Shown here: piece by piece, positions 36,212 through 44,107 of the stretch | Numbering within the stretch: position 1 is the first letter of the stretch | How the letters are laid out: each line of letters starts with the position of its first letter | Source: MPNP01 sp965221445 | Lineage (GTDB): Bacteria > Pseudomonadota > Alphaproteobacteria > Rhodobacterales > Rhodobacteraceae | Assembly: GCA_965221445.1 (NCBI GenBank) | Contig: CBDCSF010000013.1 | Location: forward strand, 496,001 to 560,000 | DNA: 64,000 nucleotides | Reading direction: 5' to 3' | Notes under the pieces: model-generated | Seen by the model: only the letters and a program-made list of their open reading frames with translations | Told to the model about the DNA's origin: nothing | Database searches by the model: none | Made by a program: the position numbers and the translations under genes

Positions 36212-37051
36212 TTAGTAGGCTTCACCTCCCGTCCTTTTTTTCTTTCGTCCTCTTTTTCCTGGTGGCGGTGGAGGCAACAGGGACTTGTTGGTCCTGATAT
36301 GATCAGGTACCAGGTCCATGTGTTCGCGCAACCGATAGCTGTTGCCTGTGATGGTAATCACAATTGAATGATGCAAGAGACGATCAAGCAGAGCTGTCGC
36401 CATCACCGGATCACCGAACATCTCTCCCCAGTCGGCAAACCCCAGATTGGAGGTGAGAATCATGGCTCCTTTCTCATAACGGGCATTGACCAGTTGGAAA
36501 AACAGGCTGGCTCCGCCCGGTGAGATCGGAAGAAAGCCTATTTCGTCTATAATCAGCAACGAAGGATGGAGATAGGACCGCATCTTGACTTGCAGGCGAC
36601 CGGCCCTTTCGGCCTGGATCAGATTGTCAATCAATTCCGCCAGGGTGATCCGGTAGACACGTTTACCGGCCTTGACAGCAGCAACACCAAGAGCTGTCGC
36701 CAAATGGGTCTTGCCGGTCCCCGGTGGACCTAAAAAATGAACCACATCACCACGCTCAATGAAGGACAACTCTGCAAGAGCCATGATCCGTTCCTTGTCC
36801 AGAGAAGGCTGAAAGGTAAAATCAAAACTTTCGAGCGTCTTCACCGGCAACAGACGTGATGTCCGCAAGGCAATCGCCACGCGTTTGGTATCACGCTGGG
36901 AATATTCTTCCAGCAACAATCGGTCAAGGGCTTCAATCCCTGTAATGTCGCCCTGTTCCAGAGCCTGGGTAATGGAGGACAGAGCTTCAAGGGCATAGGG
37001 CATCCTGAGGCCAACCAGAGAGCTGGCTATACGTTCGGAAACAGAACTCAT
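36212..37051 (-). CDS. istB: IstB, helper ATPase of IS21
   Basis: AAA+ ATPase that loads on DNA and directs IstA to target, 279 residues. Walker A VHFLGPPGTGKTHLATALG, Walker B LLIIDEIGFLPISPGGASLF, sensor LTSNLGFADWGEMFGDPVMA, then LLHHSIVITITGNSYRL. The C-terminus is rich in Pro and Lys (PPPPPGKRGRKKKR). ATG overlaps the istA stop by four bases. Intact. Partial copies of its 3' end occur at 33236-33386 and 25990-26083. Confidence 0.95.
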   Translation of the reverse strand: MSSVSERIASSLVGLRMPYALEALSSITQALEQGDITGIEALDRLLLEEYSQRDTKRVAIALRTSRLLPVKTLESFDFTFQPSLDKERIMALAELSFIERGDVVHFLGPPGTGKTHLATALGVAAVKAGKRVYRITLAELIDNLIQAERAGRLQVKMRSYLHPSLLIIDEIGFLPISPGGASLFFQLVNARYEKGAMILTSNLGFADWGEMFGDPVMATALLDRLLHHSIVITITGNSYRLREHMDLVPDHIRTNKSLLPPPPPGKRGRKKKRTGGEAY

Positions 37052-37617
37052 TGGGCACCTCCCGTCTGCGACAATCCTTCGCCAATGGCAGCATAAAGGG
37101 CCAGCGACCGGGTCGGAATGCGAAGCGGAACACCTCCATCCTTCACCTTGCTGGTGGCCGATATCCGGCTCAGCTGCTCGGGTGGTGGAGACCGACGATG
37201 CAAGGGGTCAAGCCGTCGCTGGTGTTTCCCCTCCAGACGAGGGTGGGTTGCGATCAACTCACCCTTGCTAAAGAGACGCAGGGTCGAGGGGCCAATATGG
37301 ACATCAACGACCCGCGATGTAGTGGTGGTCGGAACCGAGTAATGGTTGGTGTCAACACTGATCATTCCCTCCCTGTTGACCTTGCGTTCCATCCTTATGG
37401 CCTCATCGTATGGATGAGGTGGCAAGGGTATCAGGTGAGGCCGTTCCTTAACCAAATCGTCCGCAACAATCCGTCTGGTGGTTCCATGACGGCGGGTGTT
37501 CGCCACTTCCATACACCAGAGGGCGAACTGACGGTTGAGATCATCCATATCGACAAACTCCCGGGCGTAAAAAAAATCTTTGCGGATCATGCTGATTAGG
37601 CGCTCGACTTTCCCTTT
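37048..37617 (-). pseudogene. istA: IstA, C-terminal part (interrupted)
   Basis: Continues the IS21 transposase from KGKVERLISMIRKDFF, which contains the catalytic Glu, through LNRQFALWCMEVANTRRHGT and the C-terminal DNA-binding region (VNREGMISVDTNHYSVP, HPRLEGKHQRR). The N-terminal part is 40993-41688. The frame rejoins perfectly across one copy of TTCCCTTT. Confidence 0.92.
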
Positions 37618-37646
37618 CGACAAAACATCCAACTGCACCCCATCCG

Positions 37647-37925
37647 ATGAATGGGGATAAGGTTTTTCGTATTACCCACCCCTTTCACCCCCTCTGCGGT
37701 CAGGACTATTTTCTTCTTCAGATCTCGTCATGTTGGGGGATTGAACGCGTCCACACTGTTGACGTTGACGGCAGGAGATTCAGTTTTCCCCGCTCCTGGA
37801 CCAGTCTTGCGAAGGAGACTGCCTTTGTGCGGGTTGGCAAGGGTCGGTCATTCTTCCGGATGGATGACCTGCTGTCCCTGGCGGAATTGATTACCGGTTA
37901 TGGGAAGGAAGAAGGCGAGGATTAG
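37647..37925 (+). CDS. DUF5372-like small protein of serine-recombinase element
   Basis: 92 residues. FRITHPFHPLCGQDYFLL, WGIERVHTVDVDGRRFSFP and RSWTSLA match the DUF5372 family, which I recall as a neighbour of large serine recombinases in mobile elements. ATG at 37647 lies 30 bases inside the element. Function unknown; it could be a directionality or DNA-binding factor. Confidence 0.75.
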   Translation: MNGDKVFRITHPFHPLCGQDYFLLQISSCWGIERVHTVDVDGRRFSFPRSWTSLAKETAFVRVGKGRSFFRMDDLLSLAELITGYGKEEGED

Positions 37926-38145
37926 GGTGGTTGGAGTGTCAAGTAAATTATGCCGTGTATGTAAAAAGAATTACGCCGTGTACGATGTTAGGAAAGGGGG
38001 TATGATCACCACTACCCAAGCTCTTGTTTGCCCTATATTCCTAACGATCAGGCCATTACGAAATAAAAACTTGACGGGAATGAATGTAATCGGTAAAATG
38101 AAAGGCATAATTACATTAACATTATTTTTGCATGGATACCCAATC

Positions 38146-38739
38146 GTGGCCAACAATCAACACGACCCAAAAGCCCAGGCCCTCCGCCAGAGAGGATGCC
38201 TCAACCAACAACCCGATGCCGTCACCGATGACCTCTTTCATGACAACAAATTCTTTGATCGACGTGATCTGGTCCAGGTCCGATACGAAATGCTCCGCCG
38301 GGTCAAGAAAGAGGGGGTGGCCGTTCAAAAGGCCGCGGCCGATTTTGGGGTGTCACGACCCACATGGTATCAGGCCTGGAATGCGTTCCTCCAAGGGGGC
38401 TTGCCGGCCCTGGTGCCTTCCCGACCCGGGCCACGGCAAGCCCATAAACTCAAGCCCGATATTGTCGAGGTCCTTCACCAGGCCCGGCATGAGCAACCGG
38501 ACCTGCGTATCCAGGATCTGGTGGATCTGGTCAACGACCGTTTCGGTATCCGGGTCCATCCCCGCAGCATTGAGCGGGCGCTCCAACGCTCAAAAAAAAC
38601 AAGTGACCCTCATGACGACAACAACCAGTCCCATCCTGTCCGACAAAGCCTACACCGATGGCTACGAACAATTACGGTGTCATGCCCTTCAACTCGGGGC
38701 CGTCGGCCATCGTTATGGATGGATTCTGGTGATCCGTAG
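38146..38739 (+). CDS. Helix-turn-helix protein of serine-recombinase element
   Basis: Contains VAVQKAAADFGVSRPTWYQA as a helix-turn-helix, then a linker SRPGPRQAHKL and a second helical unit (LVDLVNDRFGIRVHPRSIER), like the tandem HTH of transposase-derived regulators. GTG at 38146 is the likely start. The frame runs 128 bases into the next gene. Near its expected end there is an A8 run at 38592-38599; in a neighbouring frame a TGA follows within a few codons, directly before the ATG of the next gene. The true C-terminus may therefore depend on a frameshift there. Confidence 0.65.
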   Translation: MANNQHDPKAQALRQRGCLNQQPDAVTDDLFHDNKFFDRRDLVQVRYEMLRRVKKEGVAVQKAAADFGVSRPTWYQAWNAFLQGGLPALVPSRPGPRQAHKLKPDIVEVLHQARHEQPDLRIQDLVDLVNDRFGIRVHPRSIERALQRSKKTSDPHDDNNQSHPVRQSLHRWLRTITVSCPSTRGRRPSLWMDSGDP

Positions 38740-38899
38740 CGGTGTTGCTTCATGGTTGGATGCCTTTACCGAGACGCCCGATCCTTCATCCTTGCCAACA
38801 AGGGGGGAGATCAAACCACCCGTGATCAACCGGGGCGGTATGGCCGACCGGATTGACATCCTGGCCGCTATGGTCAAGGCCCACTTGGAGGCTGCATGA
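38612..38899 (+). CDS. 95-residue protein upstream of serine recombinase
   Basis: Small acidic-to-neutral protein (YEQLRCHALQLGAVGHRYGW, LVIRSGVASWLDAF, NRGGMADRIDILAAMVKAHL). Its stop overlaps the ATG of the recombinase (ATGA), so it is coupled to it. I do not know its function, but the conserved position suggests a recombination accessory factor. Confidence 0.65.
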   Translation: MTTTTSPILSDKAYTDGYEQLRCHALQLGAVGHRYGWILVIRSGVASWLDAFTETPDPSSLPTRGEIKPPVINRGGMADRIDILAAMVKAHLEAA

Positions 38900-40965
38900 T
38901 GCTGAACCACCAGAAGGTGACAACTGGTCACCTGAGCCGCAAGGCCTGTCTCTATGTTCGCCAATCCACCATGCGTCAGGTCATTGAAAACACCGAAAGT
39001 ACCCACCGGCAATATGCCCTGCGTGAACGGGCCATGGCCCTTGGCTGGCCATCGGAAGGTATCCATGTCATCGACTGTGATCTTGGTCTTTCGGGGGCGG
39101 ATCGTGACCGGGAAGGGTTCAACCGGCTGGTGGCTGAAGTGAGCATGGGGCGGGTGGGTATTGTCCTTGGTCTGGAAGTCTCACGCCTGGCCCGCAATTC
39201 AACCGATTGGCACCGGTTGCTGGAGATATGCGGGCAGACCCGGACGTTGATCCTTGACGAGGATGGTATTTACGATCCCTGCGACTTCAACGATCGGCTT
39301 TTGATGGGTCTGAAGGGGACCATGAGTGAGGCCGAACTTCACATGCTGAAAATCCGCCTGCAAGGTGGGTTGATGAACAAGGCCCGGCGGGGAACCTTGA
39401 AAATACCACTCCCCGTCGGTTTGGTTTACGATCCCCTGGACCGGATTGTCGTGGACCCTGACAGCCATGTCCGGAACAGCGTACAATTGCTGTTTGACAC
39501 CTTTCACCGCATCGGTTCGGCCACGGCCACGGTGAAGTTTTTTACCGAGGAGGGGATTGAGTTCCCCAGCTATCCCCGGTTTGGGCCGAACCGGGGGACC
39601 CTGTGTTGGCTTCCATTGGTGACCAGCCGGGTCCTGCAAATACTCCATAATCCTCTTTATGCCGGTGCTTTCGCCTACGGGCGTTCCGCTCGCCTACGGA
39701 CTCCCAACGGTTACATAATCAGGCGACAGAAGCCGAAGGATTGGACAGTGCTGATTCGGGAGGCCCACCCGGGCTTCATCAGTTGGGAACAATATGAAGC
39801 CAATCAAGAGCGGTTGCTGGCGAATGCCCGGTCCTATGGGGCTCACCGGCGATGTGCTCCACGCGAGGGTCCGGCCTTGTTGCAAAGTATGGTCGTTTGC
39901 GGTTTGTGCGGCAAAAACATGACCGTTCGCTATCATACCCACAACAAGCGGTTGATACCCACCTACGTGTGTCAGAGGGAAGGGATTGAGACGGCAACTC
40001 GCATTTGCCAAAGCATACCGGGCAAGGGTATTGATCAAGCGATCGGTGACCTGCTGATTGAATTGATGACCCCTGATTCGCTGGAAGTCGCCCTGCAGGT
40101 CCAACAGGAACTCGAAAGGCAGGCTGAGGAGGTGGATGCCTGGCGGTCCCGGAAAGTCCAGTGCGCCCGCGAGGAAGCGGATTTGGCACGTCAGCGGTTT
40201 ATGCAGACCCATCCTGACAATAGGATTGTTGCCGATGTTCTTGAGGCCGAATGGAATGACAAGCTCAGGAATCTGGATCAAGCCCGACAGGAACTGGAGG
40301 ACCAACGAAAGCACCAGAGCACCAATCTTGGGGACCTGCAGCGTCAACGTGTCCTGGACCTGGCCACCAACTTCCCACGGCTTTGGAACGATCCTGCCAC
40401 CCCTGATCGGGAACGCAAGCGTATGGTCCGGTTGATCATTGAGGATGTAACCCTGACCAAGGGGGACACCTTGGTTCTTGGTGTACGCTTTCGTGGTGGG
40501 GCCACTCGACAGGTGATGCTTGCACCGGAAAAACAGGCTTGGGAGAAATACAAGACACCCCCTGAGGCGGTCACCGAGATCGACCGGTTGCTGGAGACCC
40601 ATATAGAGAGGGATATCGCCACGATCCTCAACGATCGTGGGTTCCGGACAGGCCACGGACTTCCATTCAGGAAGACAATTGTCCGAAGGATTCGTCTTGC
40701 CTATGGGTTGAAGTCACGCTTTGATCGATTGCGTGCCCGGGGTCTGCTGACCAAGGAGGAATTGGGCCAAAGGTTGAACATCGCTCCCTCATTGGTCAAG
40801 AGCTGGCGTCGGAAAGGGTTGTTGGTGGCTCATGCCTACACCGCCAGGAATGATTACCTGTACGAGATTCCGGTCAATCCCCCGGTTAAAAATAGCCATA
40901 AATTTGGCCGGAAAACGGCGCCATCCGTCACGAAAACTATTGCAACCTGTCCTTCACCGTGCTAA
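38896..40965 (+). CDS. Large serine recombinase
   Basis: 689 residues. N-terminal resolvase domain with catalytic Ser at position 24 (YVRQSTMRQV) and the Arg pair in LEVSRLARNSTDWHRL. Then a recombinase domain, a zinc ribbon (CGLCGKNMTV with a later CQREG), a long coiled coil (EVDAWRSRKVQCAREEADLA), and a C-terminal extension with an HTH-like end (TKEELGQRLNIAPSLVKSW). This is longer than phage integrases of about 500 residues. It probably moves the element that contains it. It starts inside the stop of the 95-residue gene and ends 19 bases before the element edge. Confidence 0.9.
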   Translation: MMLNHQKVTTGHLSRKACLYVRQSTMRQVIENTESTHRQYALRERAMALGWPSEGIHVIDCDLGLSGADRDREGFNRLVAEVSMGRVGIVLGLEVSRLARNSTDWHRLLEICGQTRTLILDEDGIYDPCDFNDRLLMGLKGTMSEAELHMLKIRLQGGLMNKARRGTLKIPLPVGLVYDPLDRIVVDPDSHVRNSVQLLFDTFHRIGSATATVKFFTEEGIEFPSYPRFGPNRGTLCWLPLVTSRVLQILHNPLYAGAFAYGRSARLRTPNGYIIRRQKPKDWTVLIREAHPGFISWEQYEANQERLLANARSYGAHRRCAPREGPALLQSMVVCGLCGKNMTVRYHTHNKRLIPTYVCQREGIETATRICQSIPGKGIDQAIGDLLIELMTPDSLEVALQVQQELERQAEEVDAWRSRKVQCAREEADLARQRFMQTHPDNRIVADVLEAEWNDKLRNLDQARQELEDQRKHQSTNLGDLQRQRVLDLATNFPRLWNDPATPDRERKRMVRLIIEDVTLTKGDTLVLGVRFRGGATRQVMLAPEKQAWEKYKTPPEAVTEIDRLLETHIERDIATILNDRGFRTGHGLPFRKTIVRRIRLAYGLKSRFDRLRARGLLTKEELGQRLNIAPSLVKSWRRKGLLVAHAYTARNDYLYEIPVNPPVKNSHKFGRKTAPSVTKTIATCPSPC

Positions 40966-40992
40966 TGAGGTGCAGTATGAAGCATTCCCTTT

Positions 40993-41688
40993 TGTTTTGG
41001 CCCGATAGGGACGACAGGCACGGGGTGTAACCTGATAATGATCAAGCAAACCCAATAAATGCTGATTGTAAATCGGCCGACCATCTTGATCGCTATCAAT
41101 GACGGCTGTCTTCATGCGATCGTACAAAATAGTCCGGGGAGCACCCCCCAAGGCCTGAAACGCACCATTATGGCCACGCATAACCGTGAGGAGCTTCTGA
41201 TCCCCACCAAACAGACCCCAAAACCAACGGCTGTAGCCCATGACAAATAGGAACAGGTGGAGCTTGTACGTTGTGCCAGGGTCAGAGGTAAAGACCGTTT
41301 GAAACGCAGCAAAGTCAACCTGGGCCTGTTCTCCAGGTGGCGTTTCAAAACGTCGCTCAAAGGCCACCGGCGGAGAGGGACGGATCGTACGAACATACTC
41401 AATCAGTATGGTATAGCGCCCCTCATACCCCCGGTCCCTGATCTCACGGTACAAACGTGTACCCGTCAACTGGGGAAAGCCATCAAGACGTCCCCTGATG
41501 TATTCCTTATAGGGATCCAGCTTTCCCGGCTTGGTTGAACGCGGCTTGTAGCGTGGAACCTTCAGTCCCCGGTCCAGATATTTGGCAACGGTCTTGCGAT
41601 CCCTACCCGTCTGACGAGAAATCGCACGATTGGACAATCCCTGTTGTTTTAACTCACTTAATAGCATAATATCCTTCATCTGTAACAT
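40993..41688 (-). pseudogene. istA: IstA, N-terminal part (interrupted)
   Basis: IS21 transposase from ATG 41688: HTH (LKQQGLSNRAISRQTGRDRK), then the catalytic core with EQAQVDFAAFQ (first Asp), GAPRTILYDRMKTAV (second Asp) and CRPYRAKTKG, where it breaks. It then runs on for a few codons into the inserted element and stops. The rest is 37048-37617. Not functional as it stands. Confidence 0.92.
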
Positions 41689-41737
41689 GTTACACCTTCC
41701 TGCTCGTTTTTTAGTTTGTTCAAGCAGGATACCCTTT

Positions 41738-41769
41738 CTCCCTGGGGAGGTCTAGACCTCCCCAGGGAG
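41738..41769. terminator. 32-bp perfect palindrome upstream of istA
   Basis: CTCCCTGGGGAGGTCT and AGACCTCCCCAGGGAG form an unbroken 16+16 palindrome between the IS21 left end and istA. Without a U-run on either side it is not a standard intrinsic terminator, but it could fold in RNA and block transcription entering from outside, or bind a regulator. Confidence 0.5.
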
Positions 41770-41844
41770 CGGCCCATCTTTCCGGGAATCAGTGGCCCAT
41801 ATTTAAACCGTTACTGTTGGAGTATATTTAAACCGTAACTGACA

Positions 41845-42635
41845 TTTCCGGATGCGTGGTAGGGCCTGGCATGCAGCAAGGCAATGCCGAGGCGGGCACA
41901 GACCGTGGCCAGGTGCAGGGAACGGAAGTTGGATCCGTTGTCGGTATAGAGGCGGACGGGCAGTCCCCTGCGGACAATGGCTTCCCTGAGGACATGGAGA
42001 AAGTCCGCCGCCTTTTCGGAAAAGGCGAAATGGGCAAAGGGGATGACCCTGGTGGTGTCATCTATGATGGCAATCAAGTAGGTCTTGCGTTTCCGTCCCT
42101 GCTGGTCGGGCACCTTCGGCCCGTGCATGACATCGGCCTGCCACAAATCGCAGGCATTGGGATATTCGAAACGCCGCATGTCCTGGTATCGTGCCGGGGC
42201 CTCCCTGACCATCAGCCCCTCCCGGGCAAACAGGCGGTAGACGGTTGCCGGCGAGAGTGGGACATCCGGTGACAGTTCACTATCCTTCTTTCCTTTGGCA
42301 ATGACCTGGCGGACGCTCAAATCGGGATGGTTGCGCTTGATGGCCAGGAGGATCTCGGTCACCTCGACTGACATCCGGCGTGGCTGGACCGGGTCGATGC
42401 GCCTCTTCGGCTCGATCCCTGCAAGGCCGTTGAGTTCGTATTTGCGGACCCAGTCCCTGAGTGTTCCAACGGCCACCCGGGTCCGGGTCGTACCTGGAAT
42501 CCTGTGTTCCTTTGATGCCAGTTCGGCGATGAGTGCCCTCCGTTCGGGTCCCGCTGGACAGGCCCTGATGATCGAAACCAGGCCATAGCGGAACAGGGCA
42601 ACCTCCTTTTGATGCTGCTTTCTGGATTGGTTCAT
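41845..42635 (-). pseudogene. TnA DDE transposase, N-terminal half (interrupted by IS21)
   Basis: ATG at 42635. HTH region (TLRDWVRKYELNGLAGIEPK), second HTH (LSVRQVIAKGK), then the integrase core with ACDLWQADVMHGP (first Asp) and VRLYTDNGSNFRSLH (second Asp), ending at ARPYHASG where IS21 begins. The rest is 35610-36116. It shares its design with IS481/Mu-like integrases. Confidence 0.88.
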
Positions 42636-42669
42636 GGTGTTCTGGCCTCCCTTTTCTGGAAAAAAATGA

Positions 42670-43308
42670 TTATGGCAAGGATTTAGCCCGGATTCTGCCG
42701 TCCTGCCATTGGCCATTGTCTGTTGGTGGGTCGGATTGCGACTCAACGGATCGTTTCTTGCGGTAAAATCCGACCGGCCGGGGCAGGGTCTGGAGCCAGG
42801 ATTCACACTGGATGCGGAGGATAACGAGGATGTGTACCGGTGGTCCCTTGTGGCGAAAGGATGCCAGCGTCGGGTCCACCTCGTAATAAAGCTCGGGAAA
42901 CAGACCCTTGACGGTTGCCAGCAACAACTGAACCGCACCGATCCGGCGCTGCAACCAGCGCCGTTGTGCTCGTGCAGTGCTACCATGACCGGCCCTGACA
43001 CGTTGCAGGGACCCGTTGACCGTGCCACACTCCTCGTACGCCAGGACCACAGTCTCAATATCATCCAGGGTGCCCGGACAGCCGGCTGCCATGAAGGTCG
43101 GCAGGAGGCTGAAGGTCGTCCGGCAGATCCGGCAATAATAGCGGGCAACTCTCATCCCGTCGGGATACTTCCTTGCATAGGTTCCATGCCGGTGTAGCCG
43201 ATGGTTACCACCGGGATTGATCGGACAGGTTTTTAACCTTGCATTCTGCCACCCCGATAGTTTAATGTAAGCACTGGTGGAAAGGTGTGTATCGTAGTGG
43301 ATTTGCAT
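42670..43308 (-). CDS. Zinc-ribbon protein of TnA (DUF6431-like)
   Basis: 212 residues from ATG 43308, which has GGATGGAACA upstream. Early zinc ribbon: Cys in ARLKTCPINPGGNHRLHRHG and in ARYYCRICRTTFSLLPTFM. Then comes a helical part (VLAYEECGTVNGSLQRVRAG). This pattern is like the InsA/DUF6431 ribbons encoded beside transposases and may bind transposon ends. First gene of the TnA operon, 34 bases before the transposase start. Family name is from memory. Confidence 0.65.
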   Translation of the reverse strand: MQIHYDTHLSTSAYIKLSGWQNARLKTCPINPGGNHRLHRHGTYARKYPDGMRVARYYCRICRTTFSLLPTFMAAGCPGTLDDIETVVLAYEECGTVNGSLQRVRAGHGSTARAQRRWLQRRIGAVQLLLATVKGLFPELYYEVDPTLASFRHKGPPVHILVILRIQCESWLQTLPRPVGFYRKKRSVESQSDPPTDNGQWQDGRIRAKSLP

Positions 43309-43478
43309 TGTTCCATCCGGTATCGTGTTAGGTTGTGTAATACACAATACCACAAGGGCATCCGGGAAGACAAACCCGGGTGCCCTTCTCTTGACAGGAA
43401 GGATGACTGCCCCACCCGTGGGCTTGACTACTTCAAAAAAGGAACTGCTTGGAAAGGAAAGAGGATGATTCTCAAATT

Positions 43479-43560
43479 AATTCAGTTTATCAGCAAATCG
43501 GTGTTGAATTAATTTGATAAAAAACCGGGGTTACGTGACGATTTATTGTGAGAAATAACA
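43479..43560 (-). repeat. TnA right end
   Basis: Reads inward from 43560 as TGTTATTTCTCACAATAAAT, then a CCCCGG and poly-T block. Inverted near-copy at 62326-62409. Followed outside by GAATAATG, restoring IS630. Confidence 0.75.
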
Positions 43561-43690
43561 GAATAATGTTAACCGCCTGACATGCTTCTGGAGTGTTGTG
43601 GGATGGCGTGCAAAACGTTCATTTCGTGTTTTTCCTCAGGGGTAAGAACAATTTGTTCTCTGGTTGATCTAATCGGTCTTGTCTTCCTCA
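43561..43690 (-). pseudogene. IS630 transposase N-terminal fragment, part 1
   Basis: Leftward reading gives RSTREQIVLTPEEKHEMNVL, then in the next frame HNTPEACQAVNII, which continues as PTMAAGHG at 33553. This is the extreme N-terminus of an IS630 transposase. It contains a frameshift. Confidence 0.6.
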
Positions 43691-44107
43691 ATAAGTTTGT
43701 AATTGTTAATAACCTGATGGTAATCGGAAGTATCTAGAGTAAAGAGTTCATATTGGAATCCTTTGTATCGCAATAAACACTAGTTCTGGAATTCAATCAA
43801 ACTCCAAAATTTGGGACAAGCGCAGTTCGTGATGCCCTTTTGAAGTCGGTTAAAATCTCTAAATTTGCTTCCTTATCCAAAATTAAATGAGATTATAAGT
43901 CCCAAAATTTTTTACTTTTCGACTTTTGATCGCAAATTTGTTTTATTTTTGCTACATATTTGAAATTAATCATAAGGTAGTTTTTATTGAAGCTTTGTTT
44001 TTTTATCTTCTGATTCATTCTCGGGGGATATTTCCAGAGAATTCTAGATAGCCGGTTCAGTGCTTAACTGAACTTAAAAAAAGAACGGTTTAATGAGGAG
44101 TGAGACG
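43691..44107. other. Intergenic region before the RTX gene
   Basis: A+T-rich, no recognised gene. It marks the right edge of the mobile island. GAGGAG at 44095-44100 is the ribosome binding site of the RTX gene. Confidence 0.4.

Larger units (their letters stand above)
37618..40984 (+). mobile_element. Serine-recombinase mobile element inserted in istA
   Basis: 3,367 bases flanked by the 8-bp direct repeat TTCCCTTT (37610-37617 and 40985-40992). Its genes run opposite to istA: DUF5372-like protein, HTH protein, 95-residue protein, large serine recombinase. The ends carry short inverted similarity (AACTGCACCCCAT near the left end, TACTGCACCTCAT inverted near the right). The direct repeat could be a crossover core or a target duplication. 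All four genes look intact or nearly so. Confidence 0.85.
36117..41844 (-). mobile_element. IS21-family element (copy 1), itself interrupted
   Basis: Termini read inward as TGTCAATAGCGCTCG (from 36117) and TGTCAGTTACGGTTT (from 41844), with matching inner blocks (AATA, GGTT, ATGG and CCACT in the same order). The flanks carry a 5-bp duplication TTTCC (36112-36116, 41845-41849). Genes istA then istB on the minus strand. Total 5,728 bases; without the serine-recombinase insertion about 2.35 kb, a normal IS21 size. Confidence 0.92.
33554..43560 (-). mobile_element. TnA copy 2: four-gene DDE/AAA/TOPRIM transposon with nested insertions
   Basis: Boundaries: left terminus TGTTGTTTTTCAGAATAA at 33554 and right terminus, read inward from 43560, TGTTATTTCTCACAATAA. 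The flanks are GAAT on both sides. Removing the element and one GAAT restores an IS630 reading frame. Gene order in transcription: zinc-ribbon protein (42670-43308), DDE transposase (split), AAA ATPase, TOPRIM protein. Without the 5.7-kb IS21 composite it measures about 4.27 kb. The operon layout recalls Mu/Tn7/Tn552-type transposons with an ATPase partner, but the TOPRIM gene in place of tniQ-like genes is unusual. Confidence 0.8.

Noticed and set aside
39694..40656. Leftward 320-codon frame inside the serine recombinase
   Set aside because: Shadow of the recombinase gene, whose own frame has the resolvase and zinc-ribbon motifs.
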